Positions 51,260-60,755 of a stretch of DNA of 64,000 nt are shown one piece after another (the first letter of the stretch is position 1; the number at the start of each line of letters is the position of its first letter). A program made the position numbers and the translations under genes. A model generated the notes under the pieces. The model did not search any database. It had not been told where the DNA came from and saw nothing but the letters and a program-made list of their open reading frames with translations. The DNA comes from Chryseobacterium hagamense (lineage in GTDB: Bacteria > Bacteroidota > Bacteroidia > Flavobacteriales > Weeksellaceae). The stretch lies in the NCBI RefSeq assembly GCF_007991455.1, contig NZ_BJYJ01000010.1, positions 1 through 64,000 on the forward strand, written 5' to 3'.

Positions 51260-51297
51260 CAGCTTATTATTACTGAATTTAAATTTATTCATTACAT

Positions 51298-52611
51298 ATG
51301 AGTACAACAACACAATACCTTCCTTATAAAGTTAAGGATATCGCCCTTGCAGAATGGGGAAGAAAAGAAATTACCCTTGCTGAAGCAGAAATGCCGGGTC
51401 TGATGGCCATCCGTGAAGAGTACGGACCGTCTCAGCCCTTGAAAGGGGCAAGAATCGCAGGATGTCTCCACATGACGATCCAGACGGCTGTGCTTATCGA
51501 AACCCTGGTGGCTTTAGGTGCTGAAGTTACCTGGTCTTCATGTAATATTTTCTCTACCCAGGACCATGCTGCCGCTGCCATCGCTGCTGCAGGAATCCCT
51601 GTTTATGCATGGAAAGGTCTTAACGAAGAGGAATTCGACTGGTGTATCGAGCAGACTTTATTCTTCGGTGAAGACCGGAAGCCGTTGAACATGATCCTTG
51701 ATGACGGTGGAGATTTAACCAACATGGTTTTTGATAAATACCCTGAATTAACAAAAGATATCAAAGGACTTTCCGAAGAAACCACAACCGGTGTACACCG
51801 TCTGTATGAAAGAATGAAGAACGGTACTTTGGTAATGCCTGCGATCAACGTAAATGATTCGGTAACCAAATCTAAATTCGATAACAAGTACGGATGTAAA
51901 GAATCTGCCGTGGATGCAGTAAGAAGAGCAACCGATATCATGTTAGCCGGAAAAAGAGTCGTAGTTTGCGGATACGGAGACGTAGGTAAAGGAACAGCCG
52001 CTTCTTTCAGAGGAGCCGGTTCTATCGTTACGGTAACTGAAATCGACCCGATCTGTGCGCTTCAGGCTGCCATGGACGGTTATGAAGTAAAAAGACTGGA
52101 CACCGTGGTTGATAATGCAGACATCATCATTACAACAACCGGTAACTTCAATATCGTAAGAGGGGAACATTTCCTTAAAATGAAAGATAAAGCCATCGTT
52201 TGTAATATCGGACATTTTGATAATGAAATCGATATGGCCTGGTTGAACGGAAACTATGGTTCTACAAAATCTGAAGTAAAACCTCAGGTGGATATCTATA
52301 CCATCGAAGGAAAAGAAGTAATCATCCTTGCAGAAGGCCGATTGGTGAACCTCGGATGTGCAACGGGCCACCCGTCTTTCGTTATGTCCAACTCTTTCTC
52401 CAACCAGACGCTGGCTCAGATCGAACTTTGGAACAACTCCGAAGCCTACGGAAACGAAGTGTATATGCTGCCTAAACATCTTGATGAAAAAGTAGCTGCC
52501 CTTCACCTAAAGAAATTAAGTGTGGAACTTGAAATCCTTTCAAAAGAACAGGCCGATTATATCGGAGTAAACGTAGAAGGTCCGTTCAAACCTGAATATT
52601 ACAGATACTAA
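51298..52611 (+). CDS. ahcY: Adenosylhomocysteinase
   Basis: 437 residues. It hydrolyses S-adenosylhomocysteine to adenosine and homocysteine, keeping methylation cycles going. Signatures: [46 protein letters not shown] and the NAD-binding [20 protein letters not shown]; the C-terminus PFKPEYYRY is characteristic. Complete. A 7-bp tandem repeat begins at its stop codon and a terminator follows. Confidence 0.96.
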   Translation: MSTTTQYLPYKVKDIALAEWGRKEITLAEAEMPGLMAIREEYGPSQPLKGARIAGCLHMTIQTAVLIETLVALGAEVTWSSCNIFSTQDHAAAAIAAAGIPVYAWKGLNEEEFDWCIEQTLFFGEDRKPLNMILDDGGDLTNMVFDKYPELTKDIKGLSEETTTGVHRLYERMKNGTLVMPAINVNDSVTKSKFDNKYGCKESAVDAVRRATDIMLAGKRVVVCGYGDVGKGTAASFRGAGSIVTVTEIDPICALQAAMDGYEVKRLDTVVDNADIIITTTGNFNIVRGEHFLKMKDKAIVCNIGHFDNEIDMAWLNGNYGSTKSEVKPQVDIYTIEGKEVIILAEGRLVNLGCATGHPSFVMSNSFSNQTLAQIELWNNSEAYGNEVYMLPKHLDEKVAALHLKKLSVELEILSKEQADYIGVNVEGPFKPEYYRY

Positions 52612-52662
52612 GCTTCTAGCTTCTAGCTTCTAGCTTCTAGCTTCTAGCTTCTAGCTTCTAGC
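52611..52662. repeat. Tandem heptamer AGCTTCT, 7.4 copies
   Basis: Seven perfect copies of AGCTTCT plus AGC, starting at the last base of the ahcY TAA. Each unit overlap contains CTAG. It lies between the stop codon and the terminator, so it will be transcribed. Confidence 0.95.
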
Positions 52663-52672
52663 AAAAATAAAG

Positions 52673-52701
52673 ACTCTCCATTCATTTGGGGAGTTTTTTT
52701 T
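52673..52701 (+). terminator. ahcY terminator
   Basis: Stem ACTCTCCA / TGGGGAGT (one G-T pair) with a six-base loop and a run of eight T. Confidence 0.85.
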
Positions 52702-53135
52702 GTAAATGGTGAATTGTGAATTTTGCTACGCAAAACAAACACAGCGGATTGACCATTCACCTCTAACCCTATCTACCGCTGTCTCTAGCTGAGTGGAACG
52801 CCTTTGCGAACGGAAAATATGCAGAATCCTTATCGCAAAACTTTGCGGACACCGCGTTAAAAATTGGCAAACGAAGTGAATTGACCATTGACAAGCGCAG
52901 CGGATTGACCATTCACCATTCACTTTTTTAATCCTGCTGTCGTAACCGCCCCGTCAAAAATTATTTCATCATTTTCGCCACCCCTCCGAAGAAGTGGAAT
53001 TTTTCGGTTAAGGGTTATGTGATTTGTTTTTTGATATAAAGTTTAAGTTGGTATCTTTCATAAATTAACAAGCGAAGCATATTGACGATTGCCCCGAAGG
53101 AATTGACCACTGATCAGCGCAGCGGATTCACTATT
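52702..53135. repeat. Dispersed repeat family R2, copy 4
   Basis: Phrases AATGGTGAATTGTGAATTTT, GCGCAGCGGATTGACCATTC, AACGAAGTGAATTGACCATT and GATTCACTATTCATCATTC. The core at about 52945-53022 (CCGTCAAAAATTATTTCATC through TTTCGGTTAAGGGTTATGTG) is the closest match to the core at 1997. No supported gene. Confidence 0.7.
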
Positions 53136-53219
53136 CATCATTCTGCACAATAAAATTTTAAGATTCCAGTTGCTGTTCAAATTTAATTTAAATTAATATC
53201 TTTGGTTCTTTACTAATAT

Positions 53220-53618
53220 ATGAACATGAAAAAACAAAATGTGTCTCCCGCTTTCGTAGCGGCATCATGGATTGCTTTGGCAGCCGGAATGATCGGTTTT
53301 ATCGTAGGACTTGTAAGAGCGGAAATGCAGCTGAATGAGAAAGGGTATTATTTTACCATCCTGCTCTACGGACTGTTTGCCGTGGTATCTTTACAAAAAG
53401 CGGTAAGGGACCGGCTGGAAAACATCAAGGTAACAGATATCTATTACGGAATCTGTTGGTTTGCCACCCTCTCTTCCATTGTTTTGCTGGCGATCGGACT
53501 GTGGAATGCCACCATCCTTCCGAGTGAAAAAGGATTCTACGGCTTTGCCTTCTTACTCGCGCTTTTCGGAGCCATTGCGGTACAGAAAAACACCCGGGAC
53601 AATATGCTTCAGGAATAA
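53220..53618 (+). CDS. YiaA/YiaB-type inner-membrane protein
   Basis: 132 residues, two copies of the YiaA/B two-helix domain: AFVAASWIALAAGMIGFIVG with EKGYYFTILLYGLFAVVSLQ, then ICWFATLSSIVLLAIGLWNA with EKGFYGFAFLLALFGAIAVQ. The repeated N-E/S-EKG(Y/F)YF-QK pattern shows the internal duplication. Function unknown. The start may be the ATG at 53220 or 53226. Terminator close behind. Confidence 0.88.
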   Translation: MNMKKQNVSPAFVAASWIALAAGMIGFIVGLVRAEMQLNEKGYYFTILLYGLFAVVSLQKAVRDRLENIKVTDIYYGICWFATLSSIVLLAIGLWNATILPSEKGFYGFAFLLALFGAIAVQKNTRDNMLQE

Positions 53619-53622
53619 AATG

Positions 53623-53653
53623 AAACTCTCCGAAAACGGAGAGTTTTTTTATT
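53623..53653 (+). terminator. Terminator of the yiaA-like gene
   Basis: Perfect 10-bp stem AAACTCTCCG / CGGAGAGTTT with a four-base loop and a T-tail, 4 bp after the stop. Confidence 0.88.
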
Positions 53654-53769
53654 AACATATTTCTTAAAATTAATTGCATTAATTAATTTTTTTCATTTAA
53701 AATCATAAAATCATTAATAATTTTGAATATTTCACTATTTTTGCGGTACTTAAATAACAAAATATTGAT

Positions 53770-55443
53770 ATGTTTAAAAAACTACTTTTCTTTTTGATGC
53801 TGGTGCTCAGCAATCATCGGGTCCAGGCGCAGAACGAATTCATCACCACCTGGAAACCGGGCAATATTCAGAATCCCGTTCCCAGCAATCCTCCTTTCGC
53901 TTCATCGAATACCCAGGCCTGGGCGCCCTTTCAGGGCACGAATTACACCATCCAATGGGAAGAAGTGGGGTATCCGGCCCACCAGGCAACCCTTACCGGA
54001 GTAACTTCCGTATACCAGGTTTTGCTGGATTTCGGAACACCTCTCAACCCAAATCCTGCTGATGCCACGTACACCGTAAAGGTGAGCAACGGAAGCGGGA
54101 ATTTCCATCGGATCTATTTCAGGGATCCTGCCACATTAACGGGCGCTATAGATGTTACCGGCGATACTTCCAAAATCATTGCCATCAATCAGTGGGGAAA
54201 TACCAAATGGTCATCCATGCAATATGCCTTTATAGGCTGTAATACATTAGACCTGCTGGCTACAGACATTCCGGATCTCTCGGAAGTAACCGATATGGCC
54301 TTTATGTTTATGGGCTGCACTTCATTATCCGCAAACCCTTCAATCAATAACTGGGACACTTCTAATGTAACAAATTTTACCGGGCTTTTCAATGCATGCA
54401 TGCTTTTCAACCAACCGATCGGAAACTGGAACACCGGCAACGTGACGAGCATGGCAGTTATGTTTCTGATGGCCCGTAACTTTAACCAGCCCATTGGGAA
54501 CTGGAACACCGGCAAAGTAACGGAAATGACAGCGATGTTCAATCATGCCATAGCCTTTAACCAGCCGATCGGAAGCTGGAATACGTCTAATGTAACGGAT
54601 ATGGAATTCATGTTTAATAATGCCGGAGTTTTCAATCAGCCTATCGGAAACTGGAATACGTCCAAAGTAGTGGAAATGGATAATATGTTTTCCAATGCAA
54701 AAGTTTTTAACCAGGACCTCTCAAACTGGAATACTTCCGAAGTGATCTATATGACCAGCATGTTTTCAGGTGCGGAAAAATTTAACCAGAACCTGAGCAG
54801 CTGGAATACTTCAAAAGTAATCCAGATGAATTATATGTTCATGAATGCAAAAGCTTTTAACCAGGACATCAGCGGCTGGAACACCCCGAACGTTATTACG
54901 ATGGCTGGAATGTTTGCCAATGCCACTCAATTCAACCAAAATCTAGGCAGCTGGAACCTTGGCAGTCTGGCCTATGCAAGCAATATGTTTGGAAACTCAG
55001 GACTGAACTGCCAGAATTACGACAGAACCCTGGTAGGCTGGAGCCAGAATTCTGCTACCCCCAATAATATTTTTCTTTCACCCGTAGCCCCTCTGGTCTA
55101 TGCCCATCCGGCAGCCGTAAACGCCAGGAATTACCTGATCACTTCCAAAAACTGGAACATCTCCGGCGACATTTACGACAAGGAATGCCAGTCGGTCTTG
55201 GGAGTTTCGGATCTAAAGGCTGAAAACAATACCGGCATCTACCCGAATCCTGCCACCGATTTTATCTTTGTAAGAAACAGTGAGGCGAAGAAGTTTACGA
55301 TCTTCGACCAAAGCGGAAGAATGGTTTCGAAAGGGATGCTGGACAACGGGAAAATCGATGTCCGGGATCTGGTTCCGGGAAATTATATCCTGCAGCTCAT
55401 TTCCGATAAAAATACTCAGAATTTAAAATTCATCAGGAAATAA
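53770..55443 (+). CDS. BspA-like (DUF285) repeat surface protein with T9SS sorting domain
   Basis: 557 residues. Signal peptide ending NHRVQAQ; a beta domain (about 25-150); then nine or so repeats of about 24 residues with consensus FNQPIGNWNTSNVTDMxxMF (about 170-400), the DUF285/BspA leucine-rich-like repeat; then a C-terminal T9SS type A sorting domain (about 487-557: GIYPNPATDFIFVRN, TIFDQSGRMVSKGML, LVPGNYILQLISD). It should be exported by the T9SS and processed by PorU. BspA relatives act as adhesins. The repeats are conserved in DNA as well and could vary by recombination. Confidence 0.88.
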   Translation: MFKKLLFFLMLVLSNHRVQAQNEFITTWKPGNIQNPVPSNPPFASSNTQAWAPFQGTNYTIQWEEVGYPAHQATLTGVTSVYQVLLDFGTPLNPNPADATYTVKVSNGSGNFHRIYFRDPATLTGAIDVTGDTSKIIAINQWGNTKWSSMQYAFIGCNTLDLLATDIPDLSEVTDMAFMFMGCTSLSANPSINNWDTSNVTNFTGLFNACMLFNQPIGNWNTGNVTSMAVMFLMARNFNQPIGNWNTGKVTEMTAMFNHAIAFNQPIGSWNTSNVTDMEFMFNNAGVFNQPIGNWNTSKVVEMDNMFSNAKVFNQDLSNWNTSEVIYMTSMFSGAEKFNQNLSSWNTSKVIQMNYMFMNAKAFNQDISGWNTPNVITMAGMFANATQFNQNLGSWNLGSLAYASNMFGNSGLNCQNYDRTLVGWSQNSATPNNIFLSPVAPLVYAHPAAVNARNYLITSKNWNISGDIYDKECQSVLGVSDLKAENNTGIYPNPATDFIFVRNSEAKKFTIFDQSGRMVSKGMLDNGKIDVRDLVPGNYILQLISDKNTQNLKFIRK

Positions 55444-55448
55444 AAAAT

Positions 55449-55485
55449 AACCGGGGCTCACGAAATTCGTAAGCCCCGGTTTCTA
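55449..55485. terminator. Terminator between BspA-like gene and purE
   Basis: Perfect 10-bp stem AACCGGGGCT / AGCCCCGGTT; the loop itself can pair (ACGAAATTCGT). It lies between convergent genes. Confidence 0.85.
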
Positions 55486-55502
55486 TCATTCAATTAAAAA
55501 AA

Positions 55503-56006
55503 TTACTGGTCAAAATGGTTAGGATGTTTTGCTTTAATATCGTCAACGGTTCCCAATACTTTGTCTTTTAATGCATCCTGGTATTTCTGTAGATTCTCAG
55601 CGACCAACTCATCGGAAGTTGCGATGATTTTTGCTGCCAGAATCCCTGCATTCAGGGCACCGTTCAGGGCAACCGTGGCTACCGGAATTCCACCCGGCAT
55701 CTGAAGGATAGAAAGTACCGAATCCCAGCCGTCAATAGAGTTGCTCGATAAAATCGGCACCCCGATTACCGGTAATGTTGTACAGCTGGCCACCATTCCC
55801 GGAAGATGTGCCGCGCCTCCTGCGCCGGCTACAATGACTTTCAGGCCTCTTTCCTTCGCCGTTTTGGCATAATCAAACATTCTTTCCGGCGTCCGGTGTG
55901 CGGAAACCACCGTCAGTTCATAAGGGATATCCAGTGATTTTAAAAACCCGGCCGCCTGTTCCATGATCGGCAAGTCGCTCTGACTTCCCATGATAATTCC
56001 TACCAT
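55503..56006 (-). CDS. purE: 5-(carboxyamino)imidazole ribonucleotide mutase
   Basis: 167 residues of class I PurE, which converts N5-CAIR to CAIR in purine synthesis. Motifs: VGIIMGSQSDLPIMEQAAGF, ELTVVSAHRTPERMFDYA, VIVAGAGGAAHLPGMVASCT and LPVIGVPILSSNSIDGWDSV. Its functional partner purK is 4.7 kb away at 60753 on the same strand instead of adjacent. A TATCTTTG promoter box lies at 56028-56035. Confidence 0.95.
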   Translation of the reverse strand: MVGIIMGSQSDLPIMEQAAGFLKSLDIPYELTVVSAHRTPERMFDYAKTAKERGLKVIVAGAGGAAHLPGMVASCTTLPVIGVPILSSNSIDGWDSVLSILQMPGGIPVATVALNGALNAGILAAKIIATSDELVAENLQKYQDALKDKVLGTVDDIKAKHPNHFDQ

Positions 56007-56125
56007 TCTTCAATTTTATTAGATGCCCAAAGATAAAAAATTAATAAGGTTCTTCCAAAAAGGCGTAAAACTTGTTCTTTCAGGCTGAAAACCGGGAATT
56101 ACGCCACCGGATATTTTAATTTGAA

Positions 56126-56133
56126 TATTTTTG
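56126..56133 (+). promoter_or_regulatory. Promoter -7 box (TATTTTTG) of the EamA transporter gene
   Basis: TAnnTTTG match 14 bp before the TTG start at 56148. Confidence 0.5.
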
Positions 56134-56147
56134 CAAAATAGTATTGT

Positions 56148-57059
56148 TTGAAAGATTACAAGCTCACCCTCGCCATCCTTACCGTTGCCATTGTCTGGGG
56201 AACCACTTTTTTATCCATCCGGGTTGCCGTGGAAACGATACCGGCCTGGTTCGTAGCGGGAATCCGGCAGTTCTTAGCATCCCTGATCATGTTGATGATT
56301 CTTTTGTACCGGAGACAGTTCCAATGGATCGGCTGGAAAAACCTGAGCTACCAACTTGTGTTTGCCTCACTGATGCTGATTATTGCCAACGGGTTGACCA
56401 CCGTTGCAGAAGAAACCATTACCAGCAGCCTCACCTCACTGATCAGCGCCACCTCTCCCATTATTGTATTCTTAGGAAGTGTTGCCTTACGTCTGCAGAG
56501 ATTTACCTATAAAGCTTTAGTAGGTGTCCTGACGTGTTTCAGCGGAATCGCATTTATTTTCTGGGACGGCATCCGGGACCTGGCCAATCCGGAATACCGG
56601 TTCGGGATCTTCCTGCTCTTCTGCGGCATCCTGGGCTGGGCATCAGGAACGATTTTCACCAAAAAAATGAATATCCAGAGCAAAAATATATCCCTGAATC
56701 TTTTTTATCAGTTTGCCTTTGCGGGAATTATCCAGATTATTTTTGCCTTTCTGTTTACCGAAAATTACCAGTTTGAAAGCTGGTCGCTGAAAAGTGTCGG
56801 TGCCATGCTTTATCTGTCTCTATTCGGATCAGTCGCTACCTTTTTTGCCTATCATTACGCATTAACGAAGGTTTCCCCGGTGCAGGTCTCTATTCTGGCT
56901 TATGTCAATACCATTATTTCCATCTTTTTAAGCTGGCTGATCCTGAATGAAGAAATTTCAGCTAAATTTATTATTGCGGCCGCATTGATTATTTTAGGGG
57001 TATTTATTATTAATTATAACCGGGAGATGTTCAAAAGGCGGAGAATCGAACAACCATAA
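56148..57059 (+). CDS. EamA/DMT-family transporter
   Basis: 303 residues, ten predicted membrane helices in two EamA repeats (ILTVAIVWGTTFLSIRVAVE and LLFCGILGWASGTIFTKKMN begin each half). The family exports amino acids or other metabolites; the substrate is unknown. The start is a TTG: the protein then reads (M)KDYKLTLAILT, and no in-frame ATG precedes the first helix. It is divergent from purE. Confidence 0.88.
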   Translation: MKDYKLTLAILTVAIVWGTTFLSIRVAVETIPAWFVAGIRQFLASLIMLMILLYRRQFQWIGWKNLSYQLVFASLMLIIANGLTTVAEETITSSLTSLISATSPIIVFLGSVALRLQRFTYKALVGVLTCFSGIAFIFWDGIRDLANPEYRFGIFLLFCGILGWASGTIFTKKMNIQSKNISLNLFYQFAFAGIIQIIFAFLFTENYQFESWSLKSVGAMLYLSLFGSVATFFAYHYALTKVSPVQVSILAYVNTIISIFLSWLILNEEISAKFIIAAALIILGVFIINYNREMFKRRRIEQP

Positions 57060-57144
57060 ATACCTTTTATTCGATATCTGTTAAAACAAGCATCTTCTGT
57101 GTTTTGGTATTTTTTCTTATCTTGTAGATACCAAGTTATTCAGT

Positions 57145-57714
57145 ATGATAAAAAACGCTCTATTTGTAATTTTCACCGGCTTACTGCTTCTTACAAGCTG
57201 CGACAACAGGAAAAAGGAGAACGACCTGACTTTAAGAGAACAGCAGCTGCTGGAAAAAGAAAAATCCTTTGCCCAGAAAGAATCCGAATACCAATCGCTT
57301 TTAAAGATGCGGGACAGTATTTTTGCTACCAAAAAGGATTCTGTAAAAATCAACGTCTGGCCGGCTCAGGTTGCCGGTTTGTGGACCGGAAAAGTCATCT
57401 GTACGGAGTCCAACTGCAGCGATTATGTAGTGGGCGACCAACGCACCGATACCTGGGAATTCGACAGTGATTCCATCCAGCTGGTAACCAAGATCATCAA
57501 TAACAACAATCTGGTAAGGCTTTACTCAGGAAAATTTGAGAACAGTGAAGTAAAACTGAATTTCAGAACCGATTCCACCTCGAAAAAACAGGTAGAAATG
57601 AACGTTCTCCTGAATGATTTTTCTCCCAATAAAATGAGAGGAACAAGAACCATTACCGCGGACAATAACTGCATGGCCAAATTTTCAGTAGAACTCGTCC
57701 GTTCCACCAAATAA
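57145..57714 (+). CDS. Hypothetical lipoprotein
   Basis: 189 residues. Signal with lipobox LLLTSCDNR (Cys19). A short coiled coil follows (about 25-55, LREQQLLEKEKSFAQKESEY), then a beta-rich domain (INVWPAQVAGLWTGKVICTE, MRGTRTITADNNCMAKFSVE). No family recognised. It ends 7 bp before the antiporter gene, so the two are probably co-transcribed. Confidence 0.75.
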   Translation: MIKNALFVIFTGLLLLTSCDNRKKENDLTLREQQLLEKEKSFAQKESEYQSLLKMRDSIFATKKDSVKINVWPAQVAGLWTGKVICTESNCSDYVVGDQRTDTWEFDSDSIQLVTKIINNNNLVRLYSGKFENSEVKLNFRTDSTSKKQVEMNVLLNDFSPNKMRGTRTITADNNCMAKFSVELVRSTK

Positions 57715-57721
57715 ACACATC

Positions 57722-59842
57722 ATGAACTTACTGAGCATCCATAACCTGAGTCTTCCCATTGAAGACCCGGTCCTTAAATTCCTGTTGGTATTAATCATCA
57801 TCCTCGCCGCACCGCTGCTTTTAAACAAAATAAAAGTTCCGCACCTGCTGGGTTTGATTATTGCCGGCGCTGTAATCGGCCCGAACGGCTTTAACGTCCT
57901 GGCCCGGGACAGCAGCATTGTGGTTACCGGGACTACCGGACTTCTTTATATCATGTTTCTGGCGGGGCTGGAAATCGATATGGGCGATTTTAAGAAAAAC
58001 AAATGGAAAAGTTTAGGATACGGAGGCTATGCTTTCGTTTTTCCTTTTATCCTGGGATTCCTGGGATCGTATTATCTTCTGAATTTCTCTGTCCTTACAT
58101 CAGTGCTTTTTGCCAGCCTCTTTTCTTCACAGACCCTGATCACTTACCCCCTGATCAGCAAACTGGGCATTGCGAAGAATCAGGCGGTGAATATTACGGT
58201 CGGCGGAACCATGATTACGGATATTGCCACCCTACTGGTGCTGGCAGTAGTGGTAGGAATGGTTCAGGGTGATGTAGGGCTTTCGTTCTGGGTCAGGCTG
58301 TCCGTTTCCTTTATTGTATTCGGGCTGATCGTACTGATAATTTTCCCTTTGATCGGCAGGTGGTTTTTTAAAAAAATCAATGATAAGATTTCACAGTATA
58401 TTTTTGTTCTGGTGATGATTTATCTGGCCGCCTTACTGGCAGAACTTGCGGGTGTGGAGGCCATCATCGGAGCATTCTTTGCAGGATTGGCTCTGAACAG
58501 ACTGATTCCGCATACTTCCGCACTTATGAACCGGGTAGATTTTGTAGGAAATGCTATTTTTATTCCTTTCTTCCTGATCAGCGTCGGGATGCTGATTGAT
58601 TTCAAAGTTTTTTTCAACAGTTTTGAAACACTGAAAGTGGCCATGATTATGCTGGTTGCTTCAATCGGAGGAAAATATATATCTGCGGTAATTACCCGGA
58701 AGACATTCGGTTTTACCAAAGAGGAAGGCAAGCTTATCTTCGGCCTGAGTTCGGCATCTGCCGCAGCCACTCTGGCCACCGTTCTCGTAGGATACAATAT
58801 TATTCTTTCCGAAACCGAAACGGGAGAACCGATCAGGCTGCTTAACGAACACGTCCTTAACGGAAGTATTCTACTGATTCTGATCTCATGTACCATCTCA
58901 TCCTTCATCTCGATGGCCAGCGGCCAGAAAATTGCGGAGCAGGATAATGAAGACGCCGTTTCCGGCAATACCCATGAAGAAGAAAACATTTTGCTAGCCG
59001 TTAATTACGAAGCAACGGTTGAGCGGATGGTAAACCTTGGCATTCTGATCAAGGCCCATTCCAACACAGAAAACATCTTTGCCCTGAATGTCATTAATGA
59101 AGATAAAAATGAATCTTCAGTAAAGAATGCCGAAAAACTTTTACACACGGCAGCAGATGCAGCCGCAGCGGCCGACGTAAAAATCCATTCGCTGAAAAGA
59201 TATGACAACGATGTCATCAATGGAGTAAACAATGTGATCAAAGAGCAGAATATTACCGATCTTATGATTGCAGTGAGTGATGATAAAGGGTTTTCCCCTT
59301 CTTTTGTCTATAATCTTTACAATGGGTATCTGCAGAATGAGGATGTTAATGTTCTTGTATATCATGCTTCCCAACCCTGGTCTACCGTAAAAAAATATGC
59401 CGTTATGATTCCCGAAAATGCCCATCTGGAAGCCGGATTTTTCCACGCCCTGCTCCGGGTCTGGAATATTGCCAGGAATTCCGGTGCTACCCTGGTATTT
59501 TATGCGTCAGAAAAAATTCTGGATATCCTTCAGCGGATCACGAAGAAAGCAAATGTCGAAGCCGAATTTATCATTATGAATGCATGGAAAGACGGTGAAG
59601 AAACAGCGGCTCAGCTAAAAGATGACGAAGCCCTGATCCTGTTCATGGCCAAACGGGGAATGCCTTCCTACATTCCGAGGATGAGGCTGATCCCGGAACT
59701 GCTGAACAGAAGCCTGGGAGATAAGAACTACCTGCTGATCTTCCCCTACTCCGAATCGGAAAACAGCGCCGAAAAAAGATCCGTCGGCAACCATGACGAC
59801 TTTATGGAAATCGGGAATGTGATTAAGAAGATTTTTAAATAA
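57722..59842 (+). CDS. Cation/proton antiporter (CPA2) with C-terminal USP-like domains
   Basis: 706 residues. Residues 1-400 form the Na+/H+ exchanger fold (VPHLLGLIIAGAVIGPNGFN, LLYIMFLAGLEIDMGDFKKN, SSQTLITYPLISKLG, EAIIGAFFAGLALNRLIP). The rest (about 420-690) carries two weak universal-stress-protein-like domains (ENILLAVNYEATVERMVNLG). It exchanges Na+ or K+ for protons across the inner membrane; ion choice is not readable. Follows the 57145 lipoprotein by 7 bp. Confidence 0.88.
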   Translation: MNLLSIHNLSLPIEDPVLKFLLVLIIILAAPLLLNKIKVPHLLGLIIAGAVIGPNGFNVLARDSSIVVTGTTGLLYIMFLAGLEIDMGDFKKNKWKSLGYGGYAFVFPFILGFLGSYYLLNFSVLTSVLFASLFSSQTLITYPLISKLGIAKNQAVNITVGGTMITDIATLLVLAVVVGMVQGDVGLSFWVRLSVSFIVFGLIVLIIFPLIGRWFFKKINDKISQYIFVLVMIYLAALLAELAGVEAIIGAFFAGLALNRLIPHTSALMNRVDFVGNAIFIPFFLISVGMLIDFKVFFNSFETLKVAMIMLVASIGGKYISAVITRKTFGFTKEEGKLIFGLSSASAAATLATVLVGYNIILSETETGEPIRLLNEHVLNGSILLILISCTISSFISMASGQKIAEQDNEDAVSGNTHEEENILLAVNYEATVERMVNLGILIKAHSNTENIFALNVINEDKNESSVKNAEKLLHTAADAAAAADVKIHSLKRYDNDVINGVNNVIKEQNITDLMIAVSDDKGFSPSFVYNLYNGYLQNEDVNVLVYHASQPWSTVKKYAVMIPENAHLEAGFFHALLRVWNIARNSGATLVFYASEKILDILQRITKKANVEAEFIIMNAWKDGEETAAQLKDDEALILFMAKRGMPSYIPRMRLIPELLNRSLGDKNYLLIFPYSESENSAEKRSVGNHDDFMEIGNVIKKIFK

Positions 59843-59857
59843 CTGCTGGCTTTTTTC

Positions 59858-59865
59858 TATATTTG
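59858..59865 (+). promoter_or_regulatory. Promoter -7 box (TATATTTG)
   Basis: TAnnTTTG match 27 bp before the ATG at 59893; it excludes the upstream in-frame start at 59863. Confidence 0.55.
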
Positions 59866-59892
59866 CATCCGAAAAATAATAACTGCTTTCAA

Positions 59893-60723
59893 ATGAAGAA
59901 ATTCTTTGCCATCCTATCCATGCTCTTTTTACTCTCATGCAGCCAAGAGGATAACTCTGTACAGGAACAAAAATGTTACATTACAAAATTTAACCAGACC
60001 ACCATCAAAAACACAGGACAACAATTTTATCTGTCCGAATATATTTACGACGGCAACCGCATCATTAAAAAAATGGATTATAAACTAATTGATAATACCG
60101 CTCCCGGCCAGCAGTATCCTACTTATGCTCCTGAACTAGATAAAACAATAGAAGTTCAATATAATAACTTGTCTCAGCCTGTAAAAATTATTGAACCAAC
60201 CGATCTTAATAATATCCAGTCCATCGAATATATTATGTATGACAATCAAGGCAGATTATCGGAAAAAAACAGAGTTTCAACTAATTTTACTGATGGGAGC
60301 AGCTATACAAAGAATTTTAAATATTTTTATGATTCTGGAAACAAAATAATATCTATCGCAGAAAAAACAACTTCTAGTTGGGGAGATGTGTATGGTGAAA
60401 ACTCCAAGACCCTTACCTACGATACCAATGGAAATTTAAGGATGATTGAACAGATGGCAGCATCGAATCCTAATTATAAGATCCAGATCAAATATGATAA
60501 CTATGATACTTATAAAAATCCTTATGCCAATGTAAATGTTCCTTTTGAGGATATTTTCTTTTTAAGGCTTTCTAAAAATAACCATAGGAAATACAGCAAA
60601 ATTACCATTTATACGAATAATTCTCCGAACAATCCGACGCCACCGTATGAATTTTATGAAATAAGCGGGTATCAATATAACGAAAACGGATATCCACGGT
60701 TTGCGGAATACTTATGCCATTAA
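59893..60723 (+). CDS. Lipoprotein with YD-repeat-like strands
   Basis: 276 residues from the ATG at 59893. Signal MKKFFAILSMLFLLSCSQED with lipobox Cys16. The mature part is a series of beta-hairpins resembling RHS/YD repeats: YLSEYIYDGNRIIKKMDYKL, IEYIMYDNQGRLSEKNRVST, KTLTYDTNGNLRMIEQM and GYQYNENGYPRFAEYLCH. Such lipoproteins are common in Flavobacteriia and have no known role. A hairpin terminator follows. Confidence 0.78.
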   Translation: MKKFFAILSMLFLLSCSQEDNSVQEQKCYITKFNQTTIKNTGQQFYLSEYIYDGNRIIKKMDYKLIDNTAPGQQYPTYAPELDKTIEVQYNNLSQPVKIIEPTDLNNIQSIEYIMYDNQGRLSEKNRVSTNFTDGSSYTKNFKYFYDSGNKIISIAEKTTSSWGDVYGENSKTLTYDTNGNLRMIEQMAASNPNYKIQIKYDNYDTYKNPYANVNVPFEDIFFLRLSKNNHRKYSKITIYTNNSPNNPTPPYEFYEISGYQYNENGYPRFAEYLCH

Positions 60724-60726
60724 ACG

Positions 60727-60755
60727 TAACAGGGCTTTTAGCCCTGTTAACTTTA
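60727..60755. terminator. Bidirectional hairpin between the YD lipoprotein and purK
   Basis: Perfect 10-bp stem TAACAGGGCT / AGCCCTGTTA with a three-base loop. Confidence 0.78.

Noticed and set aside
51190..51297. SAH riboswitch before ahcY
   Set aside because: The leader after the promoter box is short and AT-rich with no conserved stems.
52611..52662. Possible CRISPR or direct-repeat array
   Set aside because: The unit is 7 bp with no spacers; it is a simple tandem repeat.
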